From Lateolabrax maculatus (taxonomy: Eukaryota; Chordata; Actinopteri; Acropomatiformes; Lateolabracidae), in contig CM062196.1 of NCBI GenBank assembly GCA_031216445.1, positions 4,715,001 to 4,779,000 of the forward strand: DNA of 64,000 nucleotides, given 5' to 3'. The position numbers were made by a program, and so were the translations under genes. How positions within the stretch are numbered: the stretch's first letter is position 1; each line of letters starts with the position of its first letter. The notes under the pieces are model-generated. The model saw nothing but the letters and a program-made list of their open reading frames with translations, did not search any database and was not told where the DNA came from. Of the stretch, positions 43,973 to 57,739 are shown in pieces.

Positions 43973-45600
43973 AGCGAGCGAGCGAGAGCGAGAGAGAAGC
44001 TGTACTCAGAGGACAGGGCGTGTACTTGGAGTGGTCATTAAAAGTTTATTAAAAAGTCTTCAGCCGTTGGGAAAATGGGTTTGAGTATCGCTGAGCATGC
44101 AAGCAATTGTGCATATTGTGCGTGTGCTTGAGTGAGCTCACTACACCAGAAACTTTCTCACCTCTGTGATGAAATTCTTAACGTCTCTCTTCCATCTATC
44201 CAGACGTTTCTAACAAGTCACTCTCTCTTTCACCATGTTATTATTATGGCCTGTTTGTTCTGTGTAGCTGATGAATGCAATAATTTAGGGCCCATTGTTT
44301 TCATGTTGTTGAGAGGCATTCTGGGAGATGCAGTACGCCGCTCCCTGAGGATGCAGACAAGGTACATTGAGTGGAAGCAGGTGCACCAAAAAAGTCTGTT
44401 GCACTTACAAAATAACCAGCTGCTGACTGAAGATGGTAACTCTTTAATGAGCATCATGTATTTAGACATTTTGCGTCTCTACTAGTCTATCGTTGCAGAG
44501 ATTTTTCTTTATTTTTCTTACTTTTTCTTTACATCATTCTGGATCTCTTCTGGTTGTTTCCAGGAAATACATTAAAACACTGCTATCAGAGATTGTATTG
44601 ATAAGGTATTTAAATGGTAATATATTAGTAATACTGGTATTCTTGTATTTACCCTTTTTAAATTAACTCATAGTTCAAGTTGAGTCAGGTTCACTACAAT
44701 GAACACAAGCAGCACACTTTGATGAGCAAATATATATATATAAATAATATATATATAATATAAATCGATAAATCTAACCTTAATACAGACTTTGAATCTA
44801 ACAGACCTTAAAAACACTTTACCAAACAACATTTCAAAAGAATAAAGAGGGTGAAATATTTGGGAAAAACAAAACAGCTCCCTAAGTTAAGAAGTGTGAT
44901 AATTAGTGTCAAGTTGATTAATGACACTCATGTTTACTGTCACTCATTTAACTAAACTTGTTCTCCTTTGTGCCTCAGAGTAATTTAGAGCCCAGTTGAA
45001 TCCATGAGACTGCAGGAAACAGTTGAGTGTAAAAAAATCTAATATTTGTTGTACACAAGTATTAGATTTTTCAGACTTTGGTTTGGACTGTCACTGAACA
45101 TCAAATCAATATATCGTAATTCTGTGTAACGCACTGTAGCTTAACAAGTTGACATGTGTTCATACTAAATAATGACAACATCCATCCAAACATATATCAT
45201 CTCTACCGCTTAGGACAACATATGAAATTTAAATTAAGAGTCATCGCTATAACTTCAGCAAGAAATATTTCAGATATAATTGACCTGAAATGAAATCTGT
45301 AAGTAGAGCACCAATATGAAAGTTAAGACATCAGTGATAATCTGACGCTGCCTGCATCATTTCCAGGTAATGACACCTTAAGATATATCAGATAACAATT
45401 GAAAACTGAATTTTCATCATAATATAAAAAAATGATATGCTTGTTTGAGTTAATTTTAAGTGTGGCAGCCTCTTGCACATCAGAGGACGGAGCACAGAGA
45501 TACAAAAGTGAAACCCTTTTACTTTGAACTCTATGAATCAACATTTTCGGCACTTAATATAAACATGCAAGCATCTCATTAGAATACGTGTATAGTTTCT
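43023..45600. other. Intergenic, no gene
   Basis: GT/GAGC tract at 43.9 kb. The GCATTCTGGGAGATGCAGTA phrase (44318-44337) resembles a transposon end but is isolated. TA-rich run at 44730-44760. Confidence 0.6.
43935..43990. repeat. (GT)18 followed by GAGC repeats
   Basis: A GT run to 43970, then AGCGAGCGAGCGAGAGCG. Confidence 0.9.
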
Positions 45601-47617
45601 CTTGCCTGGGAACCAGACGAATGTGCGAGTTCATGTTTTATTTGCTCTGGCAGATACATCTGGCCCCTCTCCCATTCAGACTGATTTCCTTAACGAAGAA
45701 CAAACCACTGCACTTAAACTTTGCCGTACTTCTGACCATACGACGGGACGCTGTTTCATCGCTCTGATTGGAAATCAAAGATGAACTGAGAGGTTGCAGG
45801 CTAATACGCAATTGTTTCCCCTGCACATCTGTCAAATAGTTTCACAGATTTACTCTGAATCATTTGTTCACCTCATCAGTACTTAAATATGGGCCCCCAC
45901 CAATAGTATCTTCAAATCCTTCCAGTGCTCAGTGTGTGCATCCCCTCCATTTTTTCCACCCTTTTCTGTCTAAATGCCCTACATTTTTTTTCTTCTTCCT
46001 CTCCGTGTGTGAGTGATGTGGTAACGATGATGGCGACCACCTGAAGACATTTTTTTTGTGTGTGCATGTGTGTGAGAGGGAGAGAGGAGGGCAGTGGATG
46101 GATGGTGTAAATGTCTGAGCTATCATCAGCTTTGATTGGCTTTGAGTGGCTCTGAGTGCTGGGTCCATCCCAACCGCTTTCCTGGGTCCTTCGGAGCAGT
46201 GGGTTGTGTGTTTGTGTATGTGTGCATGTTGCCATGCCTTTTGTGTATCTCTGTTTCTTTGTGTGTGTGTCTCAGGATTTCTGTGTGCGGATACGAGTCT
46301 GTATGACCATATTAAGTCCCTGTATGCCCTACAAACTACAAAACCATACCAGGGCATCAGGGCAGCTGAGTGGTTTTAGAGACTGTAATTCAACTAAAGG
46401 AGGCAGGTTGAAGCTGTGTCATCAAGCGACTGCCCTGCTGAAGACACTGAGACCCTATACCAAAAGAAGAGAAAACACAATTTCCATTAGGATCACTGAG
46501 GTTTCATGACTCTAATTCATTAATATTTGTGCATATAAACATGTTGAAAGTGTTTACCACCTCTGAACTTTTTTCCTGTGAGCACTGTTGCTTGCAAACA
46601 AAGGACAACCAAGACCTTGTTTCGCTGTACATAACAAACAAATGCAACCTATAATCAATTAGGTCATGTGAAAAAATTACTGCCCACTTCCTCTAGGCTT
46701 GAGAGGAAGTGTCGTCAACCCGATTACCCGACTCCTCCCGCCCTTCTCTGGGCTCCATACATACCAAAGACAGCCCTGGAGGGAAGAGAAAGGCTCCCGT
46801 TAATGTTTAACCAGGCTATGTAAAGACAGAGTCAGATAGTTGAGCTTATGAGCAAATAGGCTCTGTGTGTGGGACAACAATCAGTTTAATGGCTGGCATG
46901 TATGGAAGTACTGCAGCTCTGAACAATCTCACTCAATATATTGAACTATTCTATGTAGACTTTGCCATGTTTGTAGTACAATGGTAATTTTGATGTAATA
47001 AATAGTAATAAAAGTGCCTCTGAAGTATCAGTTATAATGTAGTATAGACATCAAAACTATACATATACGAATAAATGTCTTTGGACAGTCACAAAACTGA
47101 AATTAAATCTCAATTTAGTGACTAATTGAGTTTGTAGTTGTTGATATTGATAAGACAAGGCGTCAGCGGGGTCATAAAGATTTATCAACAGGTCGAAGAC
47201 AATGTTGAATGTCTATTTAAAAAAGTACATTTGTCAATTGAAGTTCATGCAGGAAGCTAAATATAGCTACAAATATAATGATTACACTTTGTCCCCTGTT
47301 GGGTGTGTGTGTGTCAGAGAGTGTGTGGTGCATGCATATATGCATACATGGATGTCTGCACGTGTGTTAAAAAGAGAAAGAGCTTTTTTTTTTGGCCAAG
47401 TTGGCATTACTTGTACCATGTGTGTTAGTGTGTGTGTGTGTGTGTGTTGGTGTTTTGTATAGAAAGTGCTGTGTGCAGTAGAACGGGGGATTTGGTGCCA
47501 TCAGCACAGTGATGTCAGCACACAGAGACAAACAAAGCCAGAATCCAAACCCTCTCCCAACTACCCACAATCCCCCTGGACACTGTGGGGGGGCCTTGCC
47601 TGGGGGCCCGCTGCATT
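45601..47617. other. Intergenic, no gene
   Basis: Short GT-rich runs (46050-46075, 46205-46275), the ETS-like inverted repeat (46686) and unique DNA. Nothing coding. Confidence 0.6.
46686..46710. repeat. Inverted repeat, 9-bp arms, ETS-like
   Basis: ACTTCCTCT, a 7-nt loop, and AGAGGAAGT pair perfectly. Each arm has a GGAA ETS core. It could form a small hairpin or a paired ETS site. Confidence 0.5.
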
Positions 47618-47822
47618 ACCAAACACACACACACACACACACACATATGTTAACACAATGCTCACACATACAAATACACAGAAATTAACACATATGCACT
47701 TCACAAAGCTCAGTAGGTGGGTAAACACACACACACAACGCTCACAGACACTCATACATACACTCATACACTCATACATACATACATACATACATACATA
47801 CATACATACATACATACATACA
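47618..47822. repeat. CA-rich region with (CATA)n tetranucleotide repeat
   Basis: CA run 47622-47645 and interrupted CA/CATA words, ending in about 12 clean CATA units (47775-47822). A GT run lies upstream at 47428-47448. Confidence 0.9.
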
Positions 47823-49623
47823 TGTAGAAAAGGTGATGAAACTCAAGCATACTGTATATTCATACATGTGCTCAATTAAACATACATGGCCACTCAAATG
47901 TGTAATAGTATCAGTACACTCATACATATAAACATGGTGGCTCGAGGGGTTGAAATACACTGTGTAACTGGTAAAGTGAAGTACCGTTTAGGAAAGTAAA
48001 ACGCGCTCTAAAAGTATATTTTGGCCACTAAAATTAACTGTAAAATAAAGTATATTTTAAAAAAACTATAAATTAAAAAAACTGACGAAAACTTTGGCTG
48101 AACTCATTAAGACATTGAGTCAGTTCCTGCAGTCTTAAACAAATACAACAATTTGTTTGACACTGCACAGCGTCTCTGTATTAACTCTGTAACAGCAGTG
48201 AGTGAGCAGTCAAATCAGAAACACACCTCTGTTTGCTTTGGCCTGGCCCTCTGCCACGCTGCACCAGCCTCAGCCACATGCCTTGCAAATGGGGAATGAC
48301 ATTACTGTTATTGTATTCGTGGTGGAGTTCATATGAATATACTGTGACTGTATTGAGGCAGACATTGATATAGATATGGTAATGTGTTTAGATAACATAG
48401 CACAAGCTGTTTGATGGAAATGCTTATCTTAAGGGCCCAGGAAGTCAGGTCAAACTGATATGGCAGAGTTGCTGAGAACAGCTACGAAATATCGGCGGCT
48501 TCATTTCAGGAATATCAATATTGCATATTGCAAAATTAGTTTGCAGTAGTAGCACTTTTCCCTACATGTTTCCCATAAGCATTCTCCCCACTGCCAATAC
48601 TGTTGAGTTGAGTTAGCTATGTAACCGAACCCTATACATTTTCTAGTTGAGTGGCTTGGCAGTAATAGTACCTTGCTGTACCCATTAAGCTACATGGGAA
48701 TTCATCCCCTAACCCTCCCTGACTAGTTATACAGTATACAGTATCTATACCTCTAGGCTACTCAGGTTTCTATCCAAATGTAATGCAAATTATAACCAAA
48801 TTTCCAGAAAATTCGCAAAACAAAATATAAATGAATGCCTCACTAGTCGGGTGATTCTAAACTATTGCCGAAGAAGAGGGCGCAATAATTAAAAGAACGA
48901 CAGTCAAACCTCAAATCGTGGAAAACCATGTAGAGAAAATTATGGAAATATGGCATTTATGTTTGTTTGTCAGTTTAGTAGAGTGGCAAATTATTCACAT
49001 ATTTCATGTACATTATGATTTATTCGATAAGTCTCTTTCCATTGCACTTTGTCACATTTTGTTTTCATCGATACATCAACATTTTTCAGGAATATTTTGG
49101 ACCTTTTTGTGAATTTGGAGGGTTTTGTAATCAACATCCAGGGTTTTGTAAAATCGTCAAATATAAAGGTTCTGTCTAGTGAGACGGTTGATCAATGAGG
49201 GTGCCATTTTAATATTAAACATTTTTAATACCATACATAAGGTACCTTAATTGTTATGTAACTATTACTTCAACAGAACAAATAATAAAACATTTCACTG
49301 TAGTAACTAAAAATGTACAAGAAAGTTCTTTGTTCGTGAACTTTTGGGTTGCTTGGTCAGACTAAAGAGTATGAATAAAATATGAGAGTTGGCACTCATA
49401 CATATTTTCTTAAGAACTTTCTGTAAAACACTTTAATTGTCAGAAGTTCGCACCATGTCAGCTGGATGGTGTGACTCTCTGAAAGAACTGTAAGGCTTTC
49501 AGTTTTAATGCTGCTATCTCTCTGTCGAACTGTTACACAACAATTAGCAACTGTTGCTGTTTGTCTCTGCTCTTTAAATGCCCTTCTGTCCAAAACAGTT
49601 GGAGACAGACTGGGGCTGAAAGT

Positions 49624-49628
<5 letters not shown>
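47823..49628. other. Intergenic, A+T-rich
   Basis: No gene, no repeat family recognised. Confidence 0.7.

Positions 49629-49667
<39 letters not shown>
49629..49667. repeat. (GT)n microsatellite, left arm of a GT/CA inverted pair
   Basis: Near-pure GT run; complementary CA tract begins 145 bp downstream. Confidence 0.95.
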
Positions 49668-49669
<2 letters not shown>

Positions 49670-49810
49670 TTGTGTTGCTTTTTTGGGCATTGGGATTGGG
49701 GTAACTGGGCATACTGGACCCAAACAGGTCCTCATTGTGCTGCAGGAGGAAGAGCCGGGTCGTGCTGCACCCTATTCAGCCAAGTTTGGAGTGGGGTGGG
49801 AGGGGGTACT

Positions 49811-49811
<1 letters not shown>

Positions 49812-49862
<51 letters not shown>
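49812..49862. repeat. (CA)25 microsatellite, right arm of a GT/CA inverted pair
   Basis: Pure CA run, complementary to 49629-49667. Confidence 0.95.
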
Positions 49863-49864
<2 letters not shown>

Positions 49865-50607
49865 ATGCATGTGGGGGCAACAATAGCTTCCTTTGACCCG
49901 TATAATGAGGGAGTTCTTCATATTCAGATGGCTGCTAGTTGATTTGCTGCTACATTACTTTTAGCCAGAGCTTCACTAGTTTAACGCCGAAGAGTCAGCT
50001 TTGACTTTCTGCAACTAAACTTTATTGCAGTGCACTAAGGAAAGAAAGTCAGCGAGTTACTCGCCTGAACGGTACTTGTTGCCTGGTAACACAACTTTGT
50101 ATCAGGAAGCAGTGGCAACTGTTGTGTGTGTGCAAGGATTCACTGTGAACTGTGACCTTTTAGTCTCAGCAGCGTTTCACCAAGGCTGAGTGTTTTATAA
50201 ACCTCCTATGAATTCAGCCACATCAGGTCCAGAAAATACATTGAAAAGATAAGTTTGTGGTCATTTCTGTGGTGTTTTTGTACAGCACTGATCACCTGTC
50301 AAACAAGTCTGAGCTTCTATAGGTGGTGATCTTCCTATCTGTGTGGCCATCACTGAATGTGCAGATAAATATGATACATCCTTTCCTTTATACATGTGGA
50401 TTTCCCTAAAAACAACCTGCAACACTCAGCTCTTAAGAATCAGCAAAATCATTTACATTGTATGAAAATGTCACTGTTGATCAAGTTTTTCTTAATTTGT
50501 TCATTTTGGTTTGTTTCTCCAGTGACGTAACAGGAGAGTGAAGACACCATCAAGAGACCAGGACAATGCATGAACCGGGTGGCAAACAGGAACTGGTAGG
50601 TTTAGGG

Positions 50608-50608
<1 letters not shown>

Positions 50609-50669
<61 letters not shown>
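50609..50669. repeat. (AC)30 microsatellite
   Basis: A pure run; a GA-rich tract follows at 50825-50865. Confidence 0.95.
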
Positions 50670-50671
<2 letters not shown>

Positions 50672-51739
50672 GAGTCCCATAGAGAGACACAGCAATGCCC
50701 TGGAGGGTGCCAGTCATGCCCAGCTTCCGCTGCGCTCCAAATTGAGCGTGGCACAGAGTGTATGAAGTCAGCCGTCTGGAAGAGAGCCAAGCATTGTTCC
50801 TCCAAGCAGCTGGATGGTAATTACTAGAAAGAAAGAGAGAGAGATGGAGAGAGAGAGAGAGAGATGGGGGAGCCCTGCCACCTCACTACTGTTGCTTCTG
50901 CTTCCTCTCCTGGTGAATGTATCTTACAGGAAACAAATATATAGTAAAACAGAGCTGGGAGTCCAGAAAATCTACGAACAACAGAAGAGAAAAACATAAA
51001 AACAACAACATAAAAAGTATCATGAAATATTGTGCAAGGAGAAGGGGAGGAAAGCCTAAAGTGGGATTATTTATTACTTATACCTAAATAATATAAAGCA
51101 ATAACAAGCAAAGCAAAACTTTAATTACAGTATATAACACAGTTCATTTCAGGGGAGATGGAGTGTTAGTTGTATACAAACAAACAACTAAAACAATCAG
51201 ATGTGATTTGACTAAAAAAAAAGACAAAATGTTTTTATAGGCTTTCAACCACATTGTGTCTTCCTCGTCAGACAGTTGTCATGGAGATCCACTGTAGCCC
51301 GGTTCTCATTACGTGACCCAAGTAGTCTGAACTAAGTATACAACTGAGCCTTCTCCATGACAACTGAGCAAACTCTGCTGAAGGAGGCCGTGATATGTGA
51401 TTGAAAGATCCAGAAAAAGCTGGTGAGTGAAACCTAACTAAGGATTTTTTTTTACTGTTTCCAGGGTCGATACTGAACAAGAAGACACAACAAAACTAAT
51501 CCAATGTGCAGCAAGAAAGAAACGTTTTTATTTTGCTGTGATGTTAATTTAAGAGCACCTTTAATGCAATTTTGCAAGTTATTTCATCAGGTTGAACTAT
51601 TAAACAAAGCAGCTTCACCAACATTTGAATTAATGCTTGGAACAATCTGAAGGCGGTCAACTGAGATTAGGTACATAGGTACATACACATACACAAGATT
51701 TATAGACTAGAAGATAAACATTTCAATCAATTCTGAATT

Positions 51740-51825
51740 GAAACTAACCCCTGAAAACCCCTGAAACTAACCAGAAGCCAGTGCAGAGATCTGAGAACAG
51801 GTGTGATGGGATGTTTTGTCATCCA
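51740..51825. mobile_element. Possible LINE-derived fragment
   Basis: AACCAGAAGCCAGTGCAGAG followed by CTGAGAACAGGTGTGATG resembles a phrase that recurs in fish LINE 3' regions. It is a short match recalled from memory only. Orientation is not assigned. Confidence 0.3.
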
Positions 51826-53229
51826 CCATTGCATATTTTCAAAGAAGCCTCATGTATATTTTACTTCAAGCCCCATCCTCAACTACTGTACACTTACGAT
51901 GAACATACCTACACCAGCTGAGCCTCCAGTGGATTAAATCCTCCACTTTTTTCCCCTACAAACATGCCTCGGTGTTTTCTGCAGTTCTGAGCATGTTTGT
52001 TGTGTGCATTTATCTGATCTAAAAAAAGAGATAGACTTAGAGTGGGACATATGATGCTGGAGGAAGCTAGAAGAAGAGAGAGAGTGAGAGAGCAGGTGGA
52101 GAGAGCTTTGCAACTATCCAGGCCTGAGGAATGTGTCAACTCGCTGTCAACTATGTGCTGCTTTGTCATGAGACCGCAGAGTGCTAGAAACACGTAAAGT
52201 TGCCTTTTTCACACCTTCGACTCCTCCCGCCCTCCTTCCTCCACCCCCCTCCCCCTCCTCCCCCCTCTGCCCCACACTCACACACATACACAGTGGCAGC
52301 AGTAGCCAGGCCAGTGCTAGTGCAGCTGTGACCAGAACAATAGCATTCCTCAGGTTTTAAACGCCTGGCACTTAGATTCCTAACAGTCAAATTCCTGGCT
52401 GGGAGAAGCTGGGGGTTGCTATAGGACGCAGAGAGCTGTAAGACGCCTTGTAAGGAGACCTACAGCTGTAAAGCGCTGTGTGATTTGGGTTTTTTATGAG
52501 AAGGATGGATGGGTTCATGGAGACGGAGGGGGGGGGGCTCTCTTGTTCCACCTCACGTCCGCTTTCCTTGAATGTGACATTTTCAACACTCCAATTTTAG
52601 CAGTTTATGTCGAGAGGCGTCCCGCTGCTTTGTCAGGGCATCATGTGTCGGTAGAGGCACCTGTTAAGTCAACATGTGTGTCTCGTAATGTGTTTTTGGC
52701 ACATGTGGTGCAGAGATGTACACAGATGTGTTGAAAAGGACACATTAGTTTGAAGAGTGTTAAATTAGGTGTTAGAGGAAACAAACAAGGATATGTTGTG
52801 TGTGTATGACAGGCAGATTCCACTTTGCATATTCTTGCTTCTAACATGCAAAAAACATAAAAAAAAAAAAAGACTCTTTCAACCTAGACAGAGAAACAAA
52901 TGTATATATATTTGATGTTTGTTTCATACGTAAAACATTTTACATGTTTATATCTAGAAGGTTTTATAAAAACACAACAATCATCAATCTCTCATTTGTT
53001 CTAATTTTTGTTAATTTAAATATGTCAGTATGTGCTTTGGCTGCTAATAATTGTCCTTACTGACAATTAATCCAGTAAGGCCATGCCTTTAATTTGAAAT
53101 TATGTGGATAGGTGATTTTCAACGTTAGTCAGAGAAAATGAAAAGCCCAAATGCTGTGCTTTTCACATCATGTGTGCCTCCTCTGGTGGCTTCACTTCAC
53201 ACAGCACTGAGCTGCCCAACTATCAGCCC

Positions 53230-53540
53230 ATCTGAAATAACCCCAAAAATAATGATTCTCTCATTAACCACGCCTGTTTCACAATTTAAATATAAATGAA
53301 TCTAATTTAGAAAACCTCGGCCACGATGAAGGAGACTCATTTAGAGCCAATCTAAAATTAATGAGGGCATCTGGAGAGAGAGAGAGAGAGAGAGTGGAGA
53401 GGGGCCCTGCGTGGCTTAACAGATACCGGAGTTAACAAGCTACTGTACTTTTAACACTGGAAAATCCCCATTAATTTTTAAGTTAACGCACTACTGTACT
53501 TCGAATGGTGGAAAAGGGGCTTTAATGTTAGTTCAAACAC
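53230..53540. promoter_or_regulatory. Candidate conserved enhancer block with internal 51-bp duplication
   Basis: Homeodomain-rich unique DNA (TCATTAACC, AAATTAATGAGG), followed by two imperfect copies of a roughly 45-bp unit starting at 53431 and 53482. A CTCF-like minus-strand word (GCCACCAGAGGAGG) lies just upstream at 53177-53190. Confidence 0.4.
53431..53527 (+). repeat. Two-copy imperfect tandem repeat, 51-bp period
   Basis: GTTAACAAGCTACTGTACTT (53431) and GTTAACGCACTACTGTACTT (53482) each continue with TGG.AAA and end in TTAAT. They lie inside a conserved-looking block. Confidence 0.75.
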
Positions 53541-54049
53541 ATTACAGCCACATCTTCAGACTGACTCTTGGCCTCTGGCTGTCAGACCTCCTTTATGTTG
53601 TCGTAAGCCAGCATTTATCAGACTCCGCCTGGCCATACAGAATTATAATTTTTCAGAAATGTTTTAATACAATGGCACATGAACATGTTTGCGCATGTGT
53701 GCAGGATTCAACCCTGAGACTTTAATGCTGTCAGATTTACCGTCACAGTTAAAAATCAATGTCTTGTATAGAATTACCTACTAATGTAGCAACAGTAGAT
53801 GTAGAAGTTCCCCATGATGCATTTTGCTTAAGTAAAACTTCCAAATAATTAGTCTTGCAGTAGCAAGTCAGCCAGTGTGCAAATAAATTGATCTTTTGTC
53901 ACTTACATATGGCAGGAGAGTGACACAAACCATCAAACCATGCACAGATTTATTAATTTTCAGGCTAATTTGTAAAATAACTAAAAGTTAATTGTTTGCT
54001 GTGCAGGTTCGCATACATATCTGCTTTGGGCTTGGATTTTGTTCTCTTT

Positions 54050-54320
54050 AAACAACGCATTTTCACCGCGGCTTGCAACGTCCTTTCCCTCAGAGTGGCT
54101 CCAGCAGATGCCAGCCAGCTCCCACAGTGACTGTTTGGTTTTGCAGGTTTAATTCCCGATGGGTTTGGGTCCAGAGTGATTAGGCTGAGCCCTAAAGGCC
54201 AGCGGGCTTGTCAGGTGTCTCCACACATTAACGTTGCTCTGCTCACACCCTGAGCTGACAGCACAGCGAGGCAGAGGGGGAAAGAGAAACACTGATCTGG
54301 CGTGGTGGGAGGCACAGAAG
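54050..54320. promoter_or_regulatory. Candidate conserved enhancer block
   Basis: A unique GC-balanced stretch with GGTTTAATTCCCG and GTGATTAGGC, sharply distinct from A+T-rich flanks. No repeat or coding signal. Confidence 0.3.
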
Positions 54321-55336
54321 GATGAGAAACTTGTATTGTTCATATATTAAATAAGAGTTAAAAAGTTTTCTTTGATTTTTTTTATCAAGATTAAGGGGAC
54401 TTTTAGAAAAGTCCTACAAATTCAGTAGGTTATCAGGGATGTTTAAATGGTTAAATGATTATTAACAGTGTTGTATCTTGTTTATTTTATTTATTTTGTC
54501 TTGGAGGAAATAACCTAACATGGCTGGTGACTCATTTTGACTTTACAGTCACACTTAAACAAGGAAACTGCATTTTGATTTTATTTTGCCTTCTTAATTC
54601 AAAGTATCTCATGTTGAAATGGAAAATTAAAGTTTGGACTTACTGAAACAAAAGAATGGAGTGTTTAAAGTTGTGCAAGTTTAAAAAACGCTTTGCACAC
54701 AATCCAAGATGGTCAAAAATGATATTCTTCTGAATAAACAAAAATTGTAGCCACTTGGATTCAAACCTCTCAGGAAGGAAAGTGGATTTTTAGTGTTGTA
54801 CATTTTGAAAGATGTGATTTAAAAAAAACGGATTTTATTGGTTTGAATTGTTGTAAACCGTTGAAACCAGCAAAGAAGAAAAAAAAAAGGCTTTTAGATA
54901 AAAATGCAAAAACATGAAAAACATTTTAACCTAACTGCCAGGGGCATATGGAGGAATAAGTGGAAGTTTTGATATTTACATTTGTACATCGAAGGCTTTT
55001 TTTCCTTCCTGATGACTTTTAGTTTCTGATTGTTAAGCAGCACACTGATGGATGCCACCTCAACATTTTGTTTAGCCTTTAACCCTGAAACCAGAGTGTC
55101 AACACAGCCGACTTTTCCCTGCTGGATTCAAATAAACTTGCATTGTGTCTGTGCACAAACAACTTCCTGCATGCAGACATGCAGCTTGTTAATGGGGGCG
55201 GGCAACCAAAAAAAAAAAAAAAACTCTTCCTGCTTCTGACCTCCAACCCCATCCTACTCCACCCACACCCACCGCTGACACAGCATGGTGCAGCTACAGG
55301 GGAGAGGGGCTGATGGAGAGATGGCGTTAGGCTTTA

Positions 55337-55404
55337 GTGTGTGTGTGTGTGTGTGTGTGTGTAGGCAGAAGAGGTGATGGTGAAGGGGGGGGGGGGGGGG
55401 GGGG
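55337..55404. repeat. (GT)13 and poly-G (G20) tracts
   Basis: GT run 55337-55362 and G run 55385-55404, followed by a GGA-rich stretch to 55490. Confidence 0.9.
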
Positions 55405-57409
55405 ACTTGTATCCTGGTCTGAGGGAGTTGAGGAATAAAGTGGAGGAGGAGTAGGTGGAGGGAGGAGGGGAGATGAGGAGACCTGCTGAGAGGGCAGCCT
55501 ATATACACTCCTCCTTCCTGCTATACCTCTCCCTCCATCCCTCGCCTCTTTTCACCCTCCTCCCCCTCTGTCTCCATCCGTGGGGGTAAAGTACATTACA
55601 TGCTTGCTAATCAAACCTCCATTACAAGTTTGGAGGGAATGAAGCAAGAGACTCAAGCCTTTTTTCCTCTTTCTACTCACTTCAGTGTTTCCTTCATCTT
55701 CCTCCTGCTCCTCCATCTTCACCAAAACTCTCTCCACAGTGTGTGACATGACAACGTGTTACTCCAACCATGACATGCGAGACGTGGTAACATGTAATGC
55801 CAGAATCCTTTAAAAAACAAAATACCATTAATATCTTAAATATTTGTAAAAATATAAATAAGCCCAGATCTTTTTAATGCAACTTTGATCACAAATAATA
55901 TAAAACACTGAAGACAAACATGATTTGAAAATTATGGATTTACATCCTCAGTTATTGCAGAAGCTTTTACAGCAACAAGTCTGACAGCTGCATGAATTGT
56001 AATAGACGTTTGTACACTGCATGTCAGAGATTTCACAGAGTATATACTGGCAGCTGGTCACAACTAAAATGTGCTAGATTAGCCCTCAAAGTCAAAAATT
56101 CCAAGTAGGGAACATGCCCCTTGTTTGATGTGTCTTCTCCAGGTTTTCTAAATGCAACAGGTGATTTCATGTCAAAATGGAAATGTCAAACATTTAAACG
56201 CTATTTGTGTGTTTATAACCTAACATTGCTAAAAGGTGGCTTTATAGAAAAAAGGCAACAGGGTCATTCAAATCTAAAGATTTTGACCCCTTGGGCACCA
56301 AAAAAAGAAAAATACCTGCAGTTTAAATGTTCATGTTAAATACTACTACTGTAGAAGAAAGAGGTGGCAGACAGTTTTCTTTTTGGTGTGCATGTTCGCC
56401 AGCAACTGCAGCACATTTCTGGAGGTCTGTGTACCCCTTAGACACAAATTTCATGACAACCTTCAAATTAGGGCCTGAGCTATGAGGGTGTTGCAGGAGA
56501 AAATTTTCTGGGGTTTTCAAAAGGGGGGGCATCACTAGGACTCATAATGGACAACCATACCAAAGTGGCAACTATGCCAATCTGGCCTGTAATGTCGAAC
56601 CATAGTTTTAGCATAAAATCATTACCGTCAAACACGGGCATGGAGTGACTGGCTTTGACTCTACTGTTGTGTAGTTTCATACTAGATCTTCACTTGCAAG
56701 CCACTAAAAGCTAAACTAACAGAAGCTCACATGATGTACTGGACTAATTTGAATAAGCTGCAAAAGCCCCTTCAGAGCTCTGTGGTCTGCTAATCATACG
56801 GGGGGGTCAGAGGATGAGGTCTGCACAATACCACAGTGACAAATACTGGATCTACTATACACAATTTCTTACTTACATATTGAAACAGATACACAAACGA
56901 ATACAAAAAGACATAGCAGAGACAGTCTTATAGGGGTAATTAGTCATGCACTGAATCAAAGCTCAATTACCATTTCTAAGAGCATGAGTGGTCCTGGCAT
57001 AAATAGGTAGCTTCTGTCATGTTTTTTGTTGTGGTCTGTAAACATAAAGAGGCAGTCATATGAGACCAGCAAGTCCACCATTTTATCAGTTATTGTTGTG
57101 CATAAGCTACATGTTGTAGTGCTATTGACCTTACTCTAAAATACACAGACAAACTATAAACACCAAGTCATTTTTGTTTTGTGTTAATGTTAAATTACAT
57201 TTTCACAACACATCCTGCCCAGCAAAGGCTGTAATATACAACTGTATTATTTAGAAACTTTAAAAAAGGAAAAAGATGAGGTTTAATTGTTATTTAATAC
57301 TAGTAAAGATAGTGTAGTACCCCCCTCTCCTCCTCTTCTGTTAGTAACTGGTTTTGGGGAACACCTGTATGAGTGTAGATTATTCAGTGGATTTTGCTCA
57401 GGGAAGGCA

Positions 57410-57412
<3 letters not shown>

Positions 57413-57447
<35 letters not shown>
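57413..57447. repeat. (CA)17 microsatellite
   Basis: A near-pure CA run. Confidence 0.95.
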
Positions 57448-57449
<2 letters not shown>

Positions 57450-57739
57450 GATTTAATAGATATTTTCGGGTTATTGCAGTTTTTTCAGCTTTAGCCAATC
57501 CTTCATAGTTGTAGTTTACTACTAGTAGTTATTATTTTGGGATTTTACTTTCTGTCAGCTCCATGTTGGGTTTCCAGTGCAGATACTCATGTTGAAGCTT
57601 TTTGTATGTTCAAGTATTTGGCATAAACTTGTTTCTGTTTTGAGGAACTTGTCTTTTGCTCCAGTTATTGTTGCAGTTTTTGGTAATCACACTGGAAAAA
57701 ATGGAGGGTTTCCCCTTTCAGGGTTGGGCACAAGTTGCT

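Larger units (their letters stand above)
49863..53229. other. Intergenic, no gene
   Basis: CA run at 50.6 kb, GA-rich runs, a possible LINE phrase at 51.75 kb and a C/T-rich run (52215-52270). Otherwise unique. Confidence 0.6.
54321..57739. other. Intergenic, no gene
   Basis: A+T-rich unique DNA with GT, poly-G and CA tracts. A GGA-rich stretch lies at 55400-55490. No gene. Confidence 0.6.
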
